NCBI RefSeq assembly: GCF_963082655.1
Contig: NC_081552.1
Span: 2,728,001-2,792,000 of the forward strand
DNA: 64,000 bases
Source: Stomoxys calcitrans
Taxonomy: Eukaryota > Arthropoda > Insecta > Diptera > Muscidae
Direction: 5' to 3'
Program-made: the position numbers and the translations under genes
The notes under the pieces: generated by a model
Databases searched by the model: none
Told to the model about the DNA's origin: nothing
What the model saw: only the letters and a program-made list of their open reading frames with translations
Shown here: positions 24,444 to 35,604 of the stretch, one piece after another
How positions within the stretch are numbered: the first letter of the stretch is position 1
Layout of the letters: every line of letters begins with the position of its first letter

Positions 24444-25690
24444 AGGTAAGTTCGAAGATGAGCTATATCGGAATATATCTTGATATAGCCCCCATATAGA
24501 CCGATCCTCCGATTTAGGGTCTTAGGCCCATAAAAGCCACATTCATTATCCGATTTTGCTGAAATTTGGGACAGTGACTTATATTAGACCCTTCGATACT
24601 CTTCGTCAATTTGGCCCAGATCGGTCCAGATTTGGATATAGCTGCCATATAGACCGATCCTCAGATTTAGGATCTTAGGCCCATAAAAGCCACATTTATT
24701 ATCCGATTTTGCTAAAATTTTGGGACAGTGAGTTGTGTTCGGCCCTTCGACATCCTCCGTCAATTTCGGTCCAGATTTGGATATAGCTGCCATATAGACC
24801 GATCCCCTGACTTAGGGTCTTAGGCCCATAAAAGCCACATTCATTATCCGATTCTGCTAAAAATTGGGTGAGTTGTGTTAGGCCCCTCGACATCCTTCGT
24901 CGATTTTGTCCAGATTGGTTCAGATTTGGATGTCGCCATATAGACCCATCTATCGATTTAAGGTTTTGGACCCATAAAAAGCGCATTTATTGTCCGATGT
25001 CGCTGAAATTTGGGACAGTGAGTTGCCCTTCGACATCCTTCGTCAATTTGGCTCAAATCGGTTCAGATTTGGATATAAGTGCCATATAGACCGGCTTTTA
25101 GGGTCTTAGACCCATAAAAGCCACATTTATTATCCGATTTTGCTGAAATTTGGGAGAGTGAGTTGTGTTAGGCCCTTCGACATCCTTCGTCAATTTGGCT
25201 CAGATCGGTCCAGATTTGGATATAGCTGCCATATAGACCGATCCCCCATTTAGGGTCTAAGGCCCATAAAAGCCACATTTATTGTCCGATGTCGCCTTGA
25301 CATACTTCTGCATTAATGCCCACATCGGTCCACATTTGGATATAGCTGCCATGTAGACCGATATCTCAAATTAAAGTCTTGGCCCCATAGTAGGCGAATT
25401 TATAATCCGATTGCACTGAAATATGACACAGTGACTTATGTTAGGCTTCACGACATCTGTGTCGTGTATGGTTCAGATCGGTTTATTTTTAGACATAGCT
25501 ACTAACAAGACCAATATTTTGTTATACACAATTGACATTGACTTGTACTTATTAGTGTTTGGTCCAAATCGGAACATATTTCGATATAACCGCTATGGGA
25601 CATGAGGTATGCAACTTTCACAAGATTTTTATGAAATGTGGTTTACATATATACCCGGGGTGGTGGGTATCCAAAGTTCGGTCCGGCCGA
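24444..25690 (-). mobile_element. Family B element, M-end missing
   Basis: Begins AGCAGGTAAGTTCGAAGATG (the transition unit, reversed), passes through about six units with GATATAGCTGCCATATAGAC, and ends GGTGGTGGGTATCCAAAGTT and GTCCGGCCGAGCTTAA. Unit order and odd variants (ACCCATCTATCGATTTAAGG, AAAAATTGGGTGAGTTG) match 17517-18700 reversed, so the two copies are close relatives. Confidence 0.8.
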
Positions 25691-25699
25691 GCTTAATGC

Positions 25700-25800
25700 A
25701 AAGAAGGGGAAAACCAATGTTTTCGCCAGGATTTGACCCCAGGTGTTCAGCGTCATAGGCGTACATGCTAGCCTCTACGCTACGTCGGCATCCAATTAAA
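25700..25800 (-). repeat. tRNA-derived SINE head (box A and box B)
   Basis: On the minus strand CGACGTAGCGTAGAGGCTAG holds a box A-like TAGCGTAGAGG, and GGGGTCAAATCC lies where box B is expected about 50 bases on. Only the tRNA-like head is present. It lies 24 bases beyond the poly(A) signal of the host gene. Not a functional tRNA: it lacks a convincing acceptor stem. Confidence 0.65.
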
Positions 25801-25823
25801 AAGAAATGACTTTTGCATAACAC

Positions 25824-25829
25824 TTTATT
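25824..25829 (-). promoter_or_regulatory. Poly(A) signal of the seven-exon gene
   Basis: AATAAA on the minus strand, 45 bases beyond the stop codon at 25876-25874, with GTGTTATG and T-rich sequence after it. Position fits a short 3' UTR. Confidence 0.65.
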
Positions 25830-25873
25830 TCCTCTACAAATCTATACCCATAAGGCACAAAACACAGTTGTCG

Positions 25874-28000
25874 TTAACATTTCAAATAATGAGTGTTTCG
25901 AATTATATCAAAGACTTGTCGCAAGTCCCGTGGCACCGCGAATGAATGTAACCGTAACTCCATACTGTTAAAATCCGCCTTTTCCAGCTGTAAGTGAGAA
26001 CATTGATATTTAAGCTGAATACTATGTGAAATACAAGACTATTCTCCATACCTCATCACATGAATCCGTGCCATTGGGATCATCAAGAGCTAAACGCTCC
26101 GCAAAGGCCACCAGACCACACCAGGCGCGAAATGTCAGTTCTTTATTTTCGTCATCTTTGAAATTGTCATAGCCTATGATCTGCAAAACACGGCTTATAT
26201 TTTTTTCAGTGCCATAAAACTCCAGAACCTCCTCGAGAGCCTGATACAAATGTTTGATATTCATACAGCGTTCTTCGTAATCGGGCAGAGGGAACTGAAT
26301 TTCATTATTTGCCGTCTTGGTTTGTGATTCCTGCTGATCCTGGCACATGGAGAGGGGGGGTACTTTGAGGTATTTGAGAAATATGCGTTTATAAATTTGT
26401 TTTCTCTGCCTTGAGACCCATACAAAGCGACTGAGGTAATGCCATACAGACATATCTGGAATAGCAGGATTGGTTTTTATACAATTAATATAAAATAAAT
26501 TTTCAAACACTATTACCTTCCAAGGCTTTTAGTTGCATAGGCACATTAAATCTTGTGGCTGATTTTGAAAACTTGCGGGGCATTTTTTCGCATACTAGGT
26601 TGAGTTTTGCCAATTCCTTGGTCACATCGTTGGGATCTTTAGGTTTCAGTGCCACATATTTGTAGGCTTCTCTATAGGCTCGGTTTAACTGAAACAGAAA
26701 TTCGAATCAAACCAACCCATGGTATTGCTTAGTTCACCACTTACATATCTATCGAATGTATTCTCAATAGCATCTATGTTCAGTTTGATTTTCAAAGCAT
26801 GAAAAGCCTCATCCGTAAGGAAGCTTCCCTTCAAAAGTATCTGCTCTGTTTCGCTTTTATCATTACTGGGCAATAGACTCACAGAATTGGGTATAAGACT
26901 GGGTCTGGTGCTGGGATTTAAAGAATCTGGTCCTAGCGCCTCCACCTGGGTCTCGGGATCCTCACTCAAATGAAAGGTGGTGGCTGTAGCTAACCAAAGT
27001 TATAGATGAGTTGAGAGAAGAAATTGTAGACTATTTTCTTTTTTCAAACTTACTGGCCACCGCCTTGATTTTCTTTCTTTTCTTGCCCCTTCGTATGTCA
27101 TCATCGCCATAGTCTTGTTCATTTATACAGGTATGGGGTGGCTTTTTCACCTCATCCAAGGGTTCCTCTTCCGGTATTGTGGTAGTGGCAGCCAATGATG
27201 ATTTCGGTCTTTGTTCATCGGACTTTTGTCTGCGGGCTTTCTTGTCCTCATTTGCTCCTGCACTGCGTGTCTTGAATTCTTGATCGGTTAAGCCACTTGA
27301 TAAATCCGATGAGGGCTTCCAGTAGAGGGTTTCCTGTGAGTGAGACTTGCGCAAATCCAGAATAATTTTCTTACGCTTGATAATATCGTTTTTGCCCAAT
27401 TCTGGGGTTATACACCGCCGATTGTTGAGAAAGGAGCCAGCGCTGGTGCGAGTGTGAATGCTGGTAACCGTTGGAGTTGGGGTCAGGGGCCGGGAATCTG
27501 TATCCGTATAACGACGAAATAAGTCTTCAGGTATATTATCAGTCGTTTGATCAGGCAGAGCACAAGGTTTCTCTATTCGTGAGGATTCTTGTAAGGACTG
27601 TATGTTCTTTCCCTCAATGGTCTAAATGAAACAGAAGGCGTTTTTGGTGAGTTTTTAGGCTTGGCAACAAATCGTCACCACCACTCACCAATGATTGTTT
27701 GCACTTGTTAATCACTTGTTTCACTTCAGCCGGCGCCGGGTGATTACACAGAACCGAACATCCCTTGGAAAAGGGATTGTAGATGCCTCCAAATGGCCTT
27801 AAGGACATGGCCATGGGCAGAGCCTCGAATTTCTTGGGCAAATTGTCGTTGTGACAACATCTCTAATAGGAATCAGAAATGTATCTATAAGTGGTTTTGT
27901 AGTCTTATCACACAAAATTCTTTGCACTTACTCTGCGATAAGTTCTGCGAGATTTTTTTGGCGTAGGCACCAAACCTGACCTGCTTGTGTTACCACTCAT
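25874..28000 (-). CDS. Seven-exon host gene, 581-residue protein of unrecognised family
   Basis: Exons (minus): 28000-27932, 27862-27689, 27621-27054, 26989-26745, 26688-26517, 26455-26052, 25987-25874. Every junction has GT..AG ends (donors GTAAGTG, GTGAGTG, GTAAGTT, GTAAGTG, GTAATAG, GTATGGA), all introns are short (56-69 bases), and the joined 1746 bases read open from ATG to TAA. The start MSGNTSRSGLVPTPKKSRRT is basic. Residues 60-270 are polar and probably disordered, with a lysine/arginine-rich patch RRGKKRKKIKA near 260 that could be a nuclear signal. Residues 290-581 look helical; LTFRAWCGLVAFAERL near 520 has an EF-hand-like spacing, but I see no clear calcium loop. The exon 4 start has an alternative acceptor six bases on. 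Function unknown. Confidence is high for the structure and low for any role. Confidence 0.85.
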
Positions 28001-28737
28001 GGTTTTGCGAGTACAGAAATGAAAAACCTGCAACCAGCATTATTCCAGTCAATCTAAAGCTCCAAAACAAATGCATTTTGGTTTCCATGGTGGCATTGTT
28101 ATGCCGGTCTCTTAAATTATTCTGTTCAATATACAACGCTTCCCTTTTGGTTTTTCTTCTTTTCAAATTGTGTTTGTTGTAAAAAAATATGACCTGCTAT
28201 GCGGTATTTTGTTGAACCGTAGCGAAATGTCCTACCTAAAGTAATCAAAATCACACACTTTCAAAATCATCCCCCCGGGTAATCGACACAACATTCTATG
28301 ACTAACTGACTCACTCACTCTCCGGCTACATTCTGGGTCACTTTCTTCTAGCAAAGGGATTTGATTTTGTTGCTTAACATTTTCTGCTCATGTCCTGCAG
28401 GCGATCAGATAATGAAAATCTTAAAACGAAACAGTTCTCTGCGATAGAAATTTGGCTTTTATTTTCATTTATCTCTCAATGCAATGTACGGCGTACGGTT
28501 TGGAATGGTGAACTATCAAATATCAAAACAACATAAATTTCATGGACAAAATATATGGTTGAACAATGAAACCAGGACACCCCATCAATCCTTCGTAAAT
28601 ATAAATAGAATTGTAGATATTTTCGAATATAGGAGTCATTTTGCGTCAAATTCAGTGAACTTGTATGAATCATAAGATGAATTTCTTTGATCAGTTTAAA
28701 AAACTTTCCAGAAGTGCAAAGAAATTGCGTTTTTTTT
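28001..28737. other. 5' flank of the host gene, non-coding
   Basis: Upstream of the gene's ATG. No clear TATA box or initiator can be assigned. A stretch of Cs (CATCCCCCCGGG) lies at 28266-28278. No further gene. Confidence 0.4.
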
Positions 28738-29366
28738 TTTTAATACCCAACACCATAGAATGGGGGTATACTAACCTAGTCATTCCTTTTGTAACACCTC
28801 GAAATATTGGTCTAGGACCCCATAAAGTATATATGTATTCTTGATTGTCCCGACATTCAAAGTCGATCTACACATGGCCGTCCGTCCGTCTGTCGAAATC
28901 ACGATAGCGGTCGAACGCGAAAAAGTAGGTCGTTGGAGATTGCAAATGGGTCATATCAGTTCAGAAGTGGATATAGCTCCCATATAAACCGATCTTCCGG
29001 TTTTGACTTCTGGAGCCCCTGGAAGCCGCAATTTTCATCCGATTTGGCTGACATTTTGCATGCGATGTTGTGTAAAGACTTTCAATAACTACGTCAAGTA
29101 CGGTCTAAATCGGCCTATAGCCTGATATAGGTTCCATATAAACCGATAACCTGATTTGACTTCTTGCGCCCCTGGAAGCCTCAATTTTCATCCGTTTTGG
29201 CTGTAATTTTTTACATAGTTTTCTGTTATGATTCTCAACAACTGTGTCAAGTACGGTCCAGATTGGTATAAAATCAGACATAGCTCCCATAGCATGTCTT
29301 AGCAGAATCCGTGGTGATGGGTTCCCAAGATTCGCCCGGCCGAACTTAGCACGCTTTTACTTGTTT
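28738..29366 (-). mobile_element. Family A element
   Basis: Opens TTTAATACCCAACACCATAG, then CTTGATTGTCCCGACATTCA, GGCCGTCCGTCCGTCTGTCG and two units. Closes GATTCGCCCGGCCGAACTTA and GCACGCTTTTACTTGTTTT. The M-end terminus differs from the family (ACCCAACACC instead of ACCCTCCACC). Confidence 0.78.
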
Positions 29367-29424
29367 TAATATAAATATGCCAAAATTTCTAATGAAAACC
29401 AAAAATCAATATAGAATTGATACC

Positions 29425-29580
29425 CTTTTCTATTTTAGTTACCTTTCCTATGGGAAAAGATAGTTTTAGTACCCTAGGGTAGTTTTAGTACCCTTACCCT
29501 TGGGAAAGGTAGTTTTAGTACCATTTCTTTTGGTAAAGGGTAGTTGTAGTACTGTTTCCTGTGGGAGAGGACAGTCAATG
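29425..29580. repeat. Minisatellite around GGTAGTTTTAGTACCC
   Basis: The word TAGTTTTAGTACC recurs at about 29462, 29482 and 29510, with TAGTTGTAGTACTG near 29541, separated by pyrimidine-rich CCTTTCCTATGGG-type spacers; unit length is roughly 28-30 bases. It lies between an A and a B element. Confidence 0.6.
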
Positions 29581-29589
29581 TTCCAGTTC

Positions 29590-30122
29590 TGATCGAAGCC
29601 CATAAAAGCAGCATTTATTACCCGATTTCGCTGAAATCTGAATCAGTAAGTTGTTTTAATCCTCCCGACATCCGACACAAATATGGTTCATATCGGACTA
29701 TATTTAGATATAGTTGCCATCTATATCTAAACATATAGATATGGCCGGTTAAGGGTCTGAAATTATAAAAGCTGCATTTATTATGCGATTTCATTAAAAT
29801 TTTAAAGTGAGTTTATATGGTTCAGATCGGACTATATTTAGATATAGCTGCCATATAGACCGATCTGAAGCATATAAAAGCTGCATGTATTGTCCGATTT
29901 TAGCCGAAATTTGGGATATTGAGTTGTGCTAAGCCCCTCGACTTCAGTTTATCGGTGCAGATTCAGATAGAGCAGCCGATCTCTCCCATAAAAGACGCAT
30001 TTATAATCCGGTCTCTCTGAAATTTGGGACAGTGACTTAAGTTAGGTAGGAGGTTTACGTATATAGCTGAGGTGAAGGATATCCAACGTTCGGGCCGGCC
30101 GAACATAATGCCTTTTTACTTG
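29590..30122 (-). mobile_element. Family B element, M-end missing
   Basis: Units with GATATAGCTGCCATATAGAC, then GGATATCCAACGTTCGGGCC, GGCCGAACATAATGCC and TTTTTACTTGTC. The palindrome at the H-end is GTTCGGGCCGGCCGAAC. The mini-me end is absent. Confidence 0.75.
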
Positions 30123-31584
30123 TCTTTTCCACCAAATAAAGCATTTCCACAAACTTTTCTATGAAAATCATTTTTCTTATTCTTTTCCATTTTTTCTTTT
30201 ATTCCCTTTGATTTGAAACGACTCATATGTTAGTACCTCGCACAGTTATTTGTCTATACAATGAACGTTCGTTTGGGGCTGCAAATGCTACATACTTATA
30301 TCTCAATAGCAACAAATAACCAAACAACTCCATAGGAGATGTCTAAAAACTTTTATTACTTTTGTTATACAATGGCCGCAAAAATGAAATGAATCGTGAG
30401 GAACAGGAAACAAAACATTGTACCCCCACCGCCTACCCATCAAACTGCCAAGGCTGCTCCTTGAGCTCTCAATAGCAGGTCAAGCAAATAAAACAACCGC
30501 CAATGACGAAGGCAACAAACTAATAGTTCAAATAAATTACTGGATTCTGGTCTGGACTAACTACCAGACCAGCTGGCCTGCAAGGCCATTCCAATACCAA
30601 ATTGTTCACTGGCATATCAGACAGGCCTACAATGGCCTTCCGTTGTGGGGAAAACGACAACGAGGACAAATTACTTAAAGGGGTACAAAGCTCATTCATT
30701 CATTCTGTAAGTCAGTCAATGGGGACTCATGCCCTATCCACAAGTCCTTTAAAAACACCACCACCCTACCAACCATGGGACGGCTGGACGGAAACATATT
30801 CCTCAAACAAACAATCACTTTTGTGCACTTTTTGTGGTATTTGTTCCCCTTTACCCATGGTGTGAGGGTATATGGTTGTGGCGACGCCATTTTATGGCCC
30901 AAAAATATAGCCATAGTGTTCATGGCAACAAGACGAAGGGAGAGCATGGAAAAACAAAACTCTCCAACCAATTTGAGAGCATGGAAAAGCTGAAATAAAA
31001 ATGTTATATCGTACGTGATTTCATTAAAAAAGCGTATACGGAAAACTTGCAATCGAATGCAAAAATTTGATTTCTGCGAACTCACTCAGACACACATTAC
31101 TGCATAAGAGACCCACGGAAAGGACATGAAAACAATTTGTTGTATAGATTTGACATTGTGTACGTGCAACCGCACAAACACAACTATTAAAAGTCTCTCG
31201 CTTTCGCTCCCCGGCAGTCCAAACGTCTATCATGACATTGTCTTCAAAGACTTCTTTAGGGCAATTTGATTTTTGCCATCGATATGGCATATCTGCTGAC
31301 ATGTCTTACAGATTGTCTTTTATAAAATTTGATTGTCGACGAACTCCCTTACCGTGTCCACGAAAAAGTCAGAGCATTTTTTTATTGAGAAATTAAAATG
31401 TATTCCTTGAAAAACTAACGCTCTCTAAAGGACATCGTAACGGACTTGCCACTTTAATTGTCATAAGACATGGTGACATGTTCGTTCACAATGTCGCTTA
31501 AAATGTCATGCATGATTTTCGAGACAACTATATGAAAATGTCATCAACGGTGTGTATGGGCTGTCGGCGGCGCCACTAAATAAC
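30123..31584. other. Unique non-coding DNA
   Basis: Nothing recognisable on either strand. The open frames of 80-130 codons here overlap each other on both strands and show no motif. Confidence 0.4.
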
Positions 31585-31915
31585 TGCCCAAAACTGAAAA
31601 TGAAATAAATCGCCAAAATTGGAGAATAACTTTACAATGGCACAACTCCCCAAAAATTTAAATGAAATAATTCCCCAGTAAATTAAATAAGCCCCCAAAT
31701 AGAAGACGAAAAAAACCCCCAATATTTTTGGAGGCTTATTTCACTTCAGAGATGAAAGAGATTAAGGATTTCTTTTCTAAATATTAATTTTATTAATTCA
31801 GTATACATAAAATTCACATTTAAGTAAAGACCTGCATTGAGTTTTCAACTTTTGAACGACAATAGGATATTATCGGGTAAGTCAGTGGGTAACCCTACAC
31901 AAAATTCCGTAACCA
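31585..31915. repeat. Repeat R4, copy 2 (uninterrupted)
   Basis: Same layout as 17291-17516: CCCCAAAAATTTAAATGAAA and ATTCCCCAGTAAATTAAATA, then CCCCCAATATTTTTGGAGGC (a dyad), then TTAATTCAG followed at once by TATACATAAAATTCACATTT and AAGTAAAGACCTGCATTGAG. It serves as the empty-site version for the family B insertion at 17517. Confidence 0.65.
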
Positions 31916-32162
31916 TTTACTAGTAGATATATCCGCAATAATACTTTAACAAGGGTAGACCTTCAAGGAAAGTGCTTCAGATTAAACATACCACCAGATG
32001 ACAAATAATGAATTCATCGTACAAATACTGAAGTGCTAAAAATAATGGCATACCTCTAAACATACAGAAGTATGGAAATAATAGCTTCGATTTATATTCG
32101 ACATATTGCTTTAAAATAATGGCATACCCGCAAACATACAAAATTTTGAATGAACAAATTAT

Positions 32163-32427
32163 GGAGGCCGCCGTAGCGCAGAGGTTTACATATCCGCCTA
32201 CGACGCTGAACGCCCCGGTGGTTTTCCCCTCCTAATGCTGGCAACATTTGTAAGGTACTATGCCATGTAAAACTTCTCTCCAAAGAGGTTTCGCACTGCG
32301 CCACGCCGCTTGGGCTCGGCTATAAAAAGGAGGCCCCTTATCATTGAGCTTAAACTTGAATCGGACTACACTCATTGATATGTGAGAAGTTTGCCCCTGT
32401 TCCTTAGTGGAATGTTCAGGGGTAAAA
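32163..32427 (+). mobile_element. tRNA-derived SINE (unit 1 copy)
   Basis: GGAGGCCGCCGTAGCGCAGA holds box A (TAGCGCAGAGGT). The usual box B segment is deleted: the text jumps from CTGAACGCC to CCGGTGGTTTTCC. The body then runs CTAATGCTGGCAACATTTGT, CTTCTCTCCAAAGAGG and AGGAGGCCCCTTATCATTGA, with the end GCCCCTGTTCCTTAGTGGAA. Other copies keep the box B text (GGGTTCGAAACC on minus at 51560). Length about 265 bases here. Confidence 0.8.
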
Positions 32428-33297
32428 CTTTAAAAATAGAGATATTGAGCTGAAATTTTACACAGATTCTTTTTTTGTCCATAAGCAGGTTAAGTTCGAC
32501 GATGGGCTATATCGGACTATATCTTAATATAGCCCCCATATAGAACGATTCTCCGATTTAGGGTCTTAGGTCCATAAAAGCCACATTTATTATCCGATTT
32601 TGCTGAAATTTGGGACAGAGAATTATGTTAGGCCACCCGACATCCTTCCTTAATTTGGCCCAGAGCGGTCCAGATTTCGATATAGCTGCCATATAGACCG
32701 ATCCGCCAATTTAGGGTGTAAGGCCTTTAAAAGCCACATTTATTATCCGATTTTGCTGAAATTTGGGACAGAGAGTTATGTTAGGCCATTCGACATCCTT
32801 CCTCAATTTGGCCCAGATCGGTTCAGATTTCGATATACCTGCCATATAGTCCGATCCGCCAATTTAGGGTCTAAGGCCCATAAAAGCCACATTTATTATT
32901 ATCCGATTTTTCTGAAACTTGGGACAGAGAGTTATATTAGGCCACTCGACATCCTTCTGCAATTTGGACCAGATCGGACCAGATTTGGATATAGCAGCCA
33001 TATAGAGCGATCTCTCGATTTAAGGTCTTGCGCCCATAAAAGGCGAATTTATTGTCCGATATCGTCGAAATTTGGGACAGTAAGTTGAGTTAAGGCCCTT
33101 GACATACTTCTGCAATATGGCACAGATCGATCCAAAATTGGGCATATCTGCCATATAGTCCGATCTTTCGAGTTTAAATTTTGGGGCCATAAAAGGCGCA
33201 TTTATTATCCGATGTCTCCGAAATTCGGGACAGTGAGTAGTGTTAGGACCTTCGACATCCTTATTCAATTTGGCCCAGATCGGTCCAGATTTGAATA
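32428..33297 (-). mobile_element. Family B element, unit 1 copy, M-end deleted
   Basis: Starts CTTTAAAAATAGAGATATTG, that is inside the transition unit, then five to six units with GATATAGCTGCCATATAGAC. The terminal 160 or so bases with the mini-me core present in the second copy are missing, and the H-end is cut by the duplication junction at 33297/33298. Confidence 0.8.
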
Positions 33298-34743
33298 TGA
33301 AGTGCTAAAAATAATGGCATACCTCTAAACATACAGAAGTATGGAAATAATAGCTTCGATTTATATTCGACATATTGCTTTAAAATAATGGCATACCCGC
33401 AAACATACAAAATTTTGAATGAACAAATTATGGAGGCCGCCGTAGCGCAGAGGTTTACATATCCGCCTACGACGCTGAACGCCCCGGTGGTTTTCCCCTC
33501 CTAATGCTGGCAACATTTGTAAGGTACTATGCCATGTAAAACTTCTCTCCAAAGAGGTTTCGCACTGCGCCACGCCGCTTGGGCTCGGCTATAAAAAGGA
33601 GGCCCCTTATCATTGAGCTTAAACTTGAATCGGACTACACTCATTGATATGTGAGAAGTTTGCCCCTGTTCCTTAGTGGAATGTTCAGGGGTAAAATTTG
33701 CATTTTTATACCCATCACCGAAGGATGGGGGTATATTCATTTTGTCATTCCGTTTGCAACACATCGAAATATTCATTTCCGACTCTATAAAGTATATATA
33801 TTCTCGATCAGCGTAAAAATCTAAGACGATCTAGCCATGTCTGTCCGTCTGTCTGTTTAAATCACGCTACAGTCTTTAAAAATAGAGATATTGAGCTGAA
33901 ATTTTACACAGATTCTTTTTTTGTCCATAAGCAGGTTAAGTTCGACGATGGGCTATATCGGACTATATCTTAATATAGCCCCCATATAGAACGATTCTCC
34001 GATTTAGGGTCTTAGGTCCATAAAAGCCACATTTATTATCCGATTTTGCTGAAATTTGGGACAGAGAATTATGTTAGGCCACCCGACATCCTTCCTTAAT
34101 TTGGCCCAGAGCGGTCCAGATTTCGATATAGCTGCCATATAGACCGATCCGCCAATTTAGGGTGTAAGGCCTTTAAAAGCCACATTTATTATCCGATTTT
34201 GCTGAAATTTGGGACAGAGAGTTATGTTAGGCCATTCGACATCCTTCCTCAATTTGGCCCAGATCGGTTCAGATTTCGATATACCTGCCATATAGTCCGA
34301 TCCGCCAATTTAGAGTCTAAGGCCCATAAAAGCCACATTTATTATTATCCGATTTTTCTGAAACTTGGGACAGAGAGTTATATTAGGCCACTCGACATCC
34401 TTCTGCAATTTGGACCAGATCGGACCAGATTTGGATATAGCAGCCATATAGAGCGATCTCTCGATTTAAGGTCTTGCGCCCATAAAAGGCGAATTTATTG
34501 TCCGATATCGTCGAAATTTGGGACAGTAAGTTGAGTTAAGGCCCTTGACATACTTCTGCAATATGGCACAGATCGATCCAAAATTGGGCATATCTGCCAT
34601 ATAGTCCGATCTTTCGAGTTTAAATTTTGGGGCCATAAAAGGCGCATTTATTATCCGATGTCTCCGAAATTCGGGACAGTGAGTAGTGTTAGGACCTTCG
34701 ACATCCTTATTCAATTTGGCCCAGATCGGTCCAGATTTGAATA
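33298..34743. repeat. Tandem duplication, unit 2
   Basis: Second unit of the duplication, longer by the segment 33697-33873. The junction reads GATTTGAATA then TGAAGTGCTA: family B text runs straight into the start of the unit. Confidence 0.85.
33432..33698 (+). mobile_element. tRNA-derived SINE (unit 2 copy)
   Basis: Identical on reading to 32163-32427, including the deleted box B segment, and followed by TTTGCATTTTTATACCC, that is the A/T-rich SINE tail running into a family B M-end. Confidence 0.8.
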
Positions 34744-34930
34744 TAGCTGCCATATAGACCGATCTCTAGATTTAAGGTTTTGGTTCAATAAAAGCCGCAT
34801 TGATTGTCCGATGTCGCCAAAATTCCAGATAGTGAGTTGTGTTGGGCCTTCGACGTTCTTTTTCAATTTGGCGTAGATCGGTCCAGATTTGGATATAGCT
34901 GTCATATAGACCGATATCTCGATTAAATGC
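33706..34930 (-). mobile_element. Family B element, H-end missing
   Basis: Complete M-end: TTTTTATACCCATCACCGAA, TATATATATTCTCGATCAGC, GATCTAGCCATGTCTGTCCG; then transition unit and about seven tandem units. It fades out after GATATCTCGATTAAATG near 34930 with no hairpin. Confidence 0.82.
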
Positions 34931-35022
34931 TTGTAAAAATGATAGATAAGATGAGATACAAAACTTTTTGAAATATTTATGACATTTTGGAACTTTTTCT
35001 TATTTTTACAGTTTGAAAAAGG

Positions 35023-35103
35023 CAGAAAATGTTTGCTGTTTTAGCAACAAACTACTGCTGTCACATTTTGAGCAGACTTTCTGCTGCTACAGCAAACATT
35101 TTT
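35023..35103. repeat. Inverted-repeat stem with CTGCTG interior
   Basis: AAAATGTTTGCTGT at the left faces ACAGCAAACATTTT at the right, with CTGCTGTCAC and TTCTGCTGCT between. Possible small fold-back element; no second copy seen in this window. Confidence 0.45.
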
Positions 35104-35224
35104 GATGACTGAAGAAAGCATTCAGGAACACTCTGCTATGCAAAATATTTAGTGTTCCTTGGATTTATAAATTTCACTCATTGCTTGTTAGTTTGTTTGG
35201 TGTTAGTTTGGTGATTTGATTCAT

Positions 35225-35410
35225 TTTAGTGAATGGGGAGTTATTTCATAACGAAACAACTCACCAAAAACGTAAATGAAAAAAATCCCCAAATAACGAA
35301 ATAACTCCGCAAAAATAATTCTTTTTGCATTCTATAGAGCATTTCGGGGAATTATTTCATTTTCGACTTTTGGGGGGTTTTTCAATTCGACTTATTTCAT
35401 AGAGAGAGAT
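35225..35410. repeat. Repeat R4, copy 3
   Basis: GGGGAGTTATTTCATAACGA, AAATCCCCAAATAACGAAAT and CGGGGAATTATTTCATTTTC: the same vocabulary as the other two copies, in the opposite sense over part of its length. The flanks do not match, so it is a partial or rearranged copy. Confidence 0.55.
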
Positions 35411-35604
35411 TTGACGACGCGGCCTGGTGGGTCGCACGCTAAGCGCACCACAAACACTGTTACACTCATAATACAATACTAGGAGGAAACCACTAAACTT
35501 TTCCTAAAAAAAGTTACAACACTCATACTTACATATGCTCTAGTTTGTATAGGGTGTAGTTTCGAAGTGATGGAATTTTAAATTAAAGTTTGCAGAAAAA
35601 GAAA

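Larger units (their letters stand above)
32029..33297. repeat. Tandem duplication, unit 1
   Basis: Bases 32029-32427 reappear at 33298-33696 and 32428-33297 reappear at 33874-34743. On reading I found one substitution (AATTTAGGGTC against AATTTAGAGTC). Unit 1 lacks 177 bases present in unit 2. The unit consists of flanking unique DNA, a SINE and most of a family B element. Confidence 0.85.

Noticed and set aside
25718..25793. tRNA gene on minus
   Set aside because: Box A and box B are present but the same head recurs at 51600, 57940, 58250 and 62220, partly with a SINE body; no matched acceptor stem is visible.
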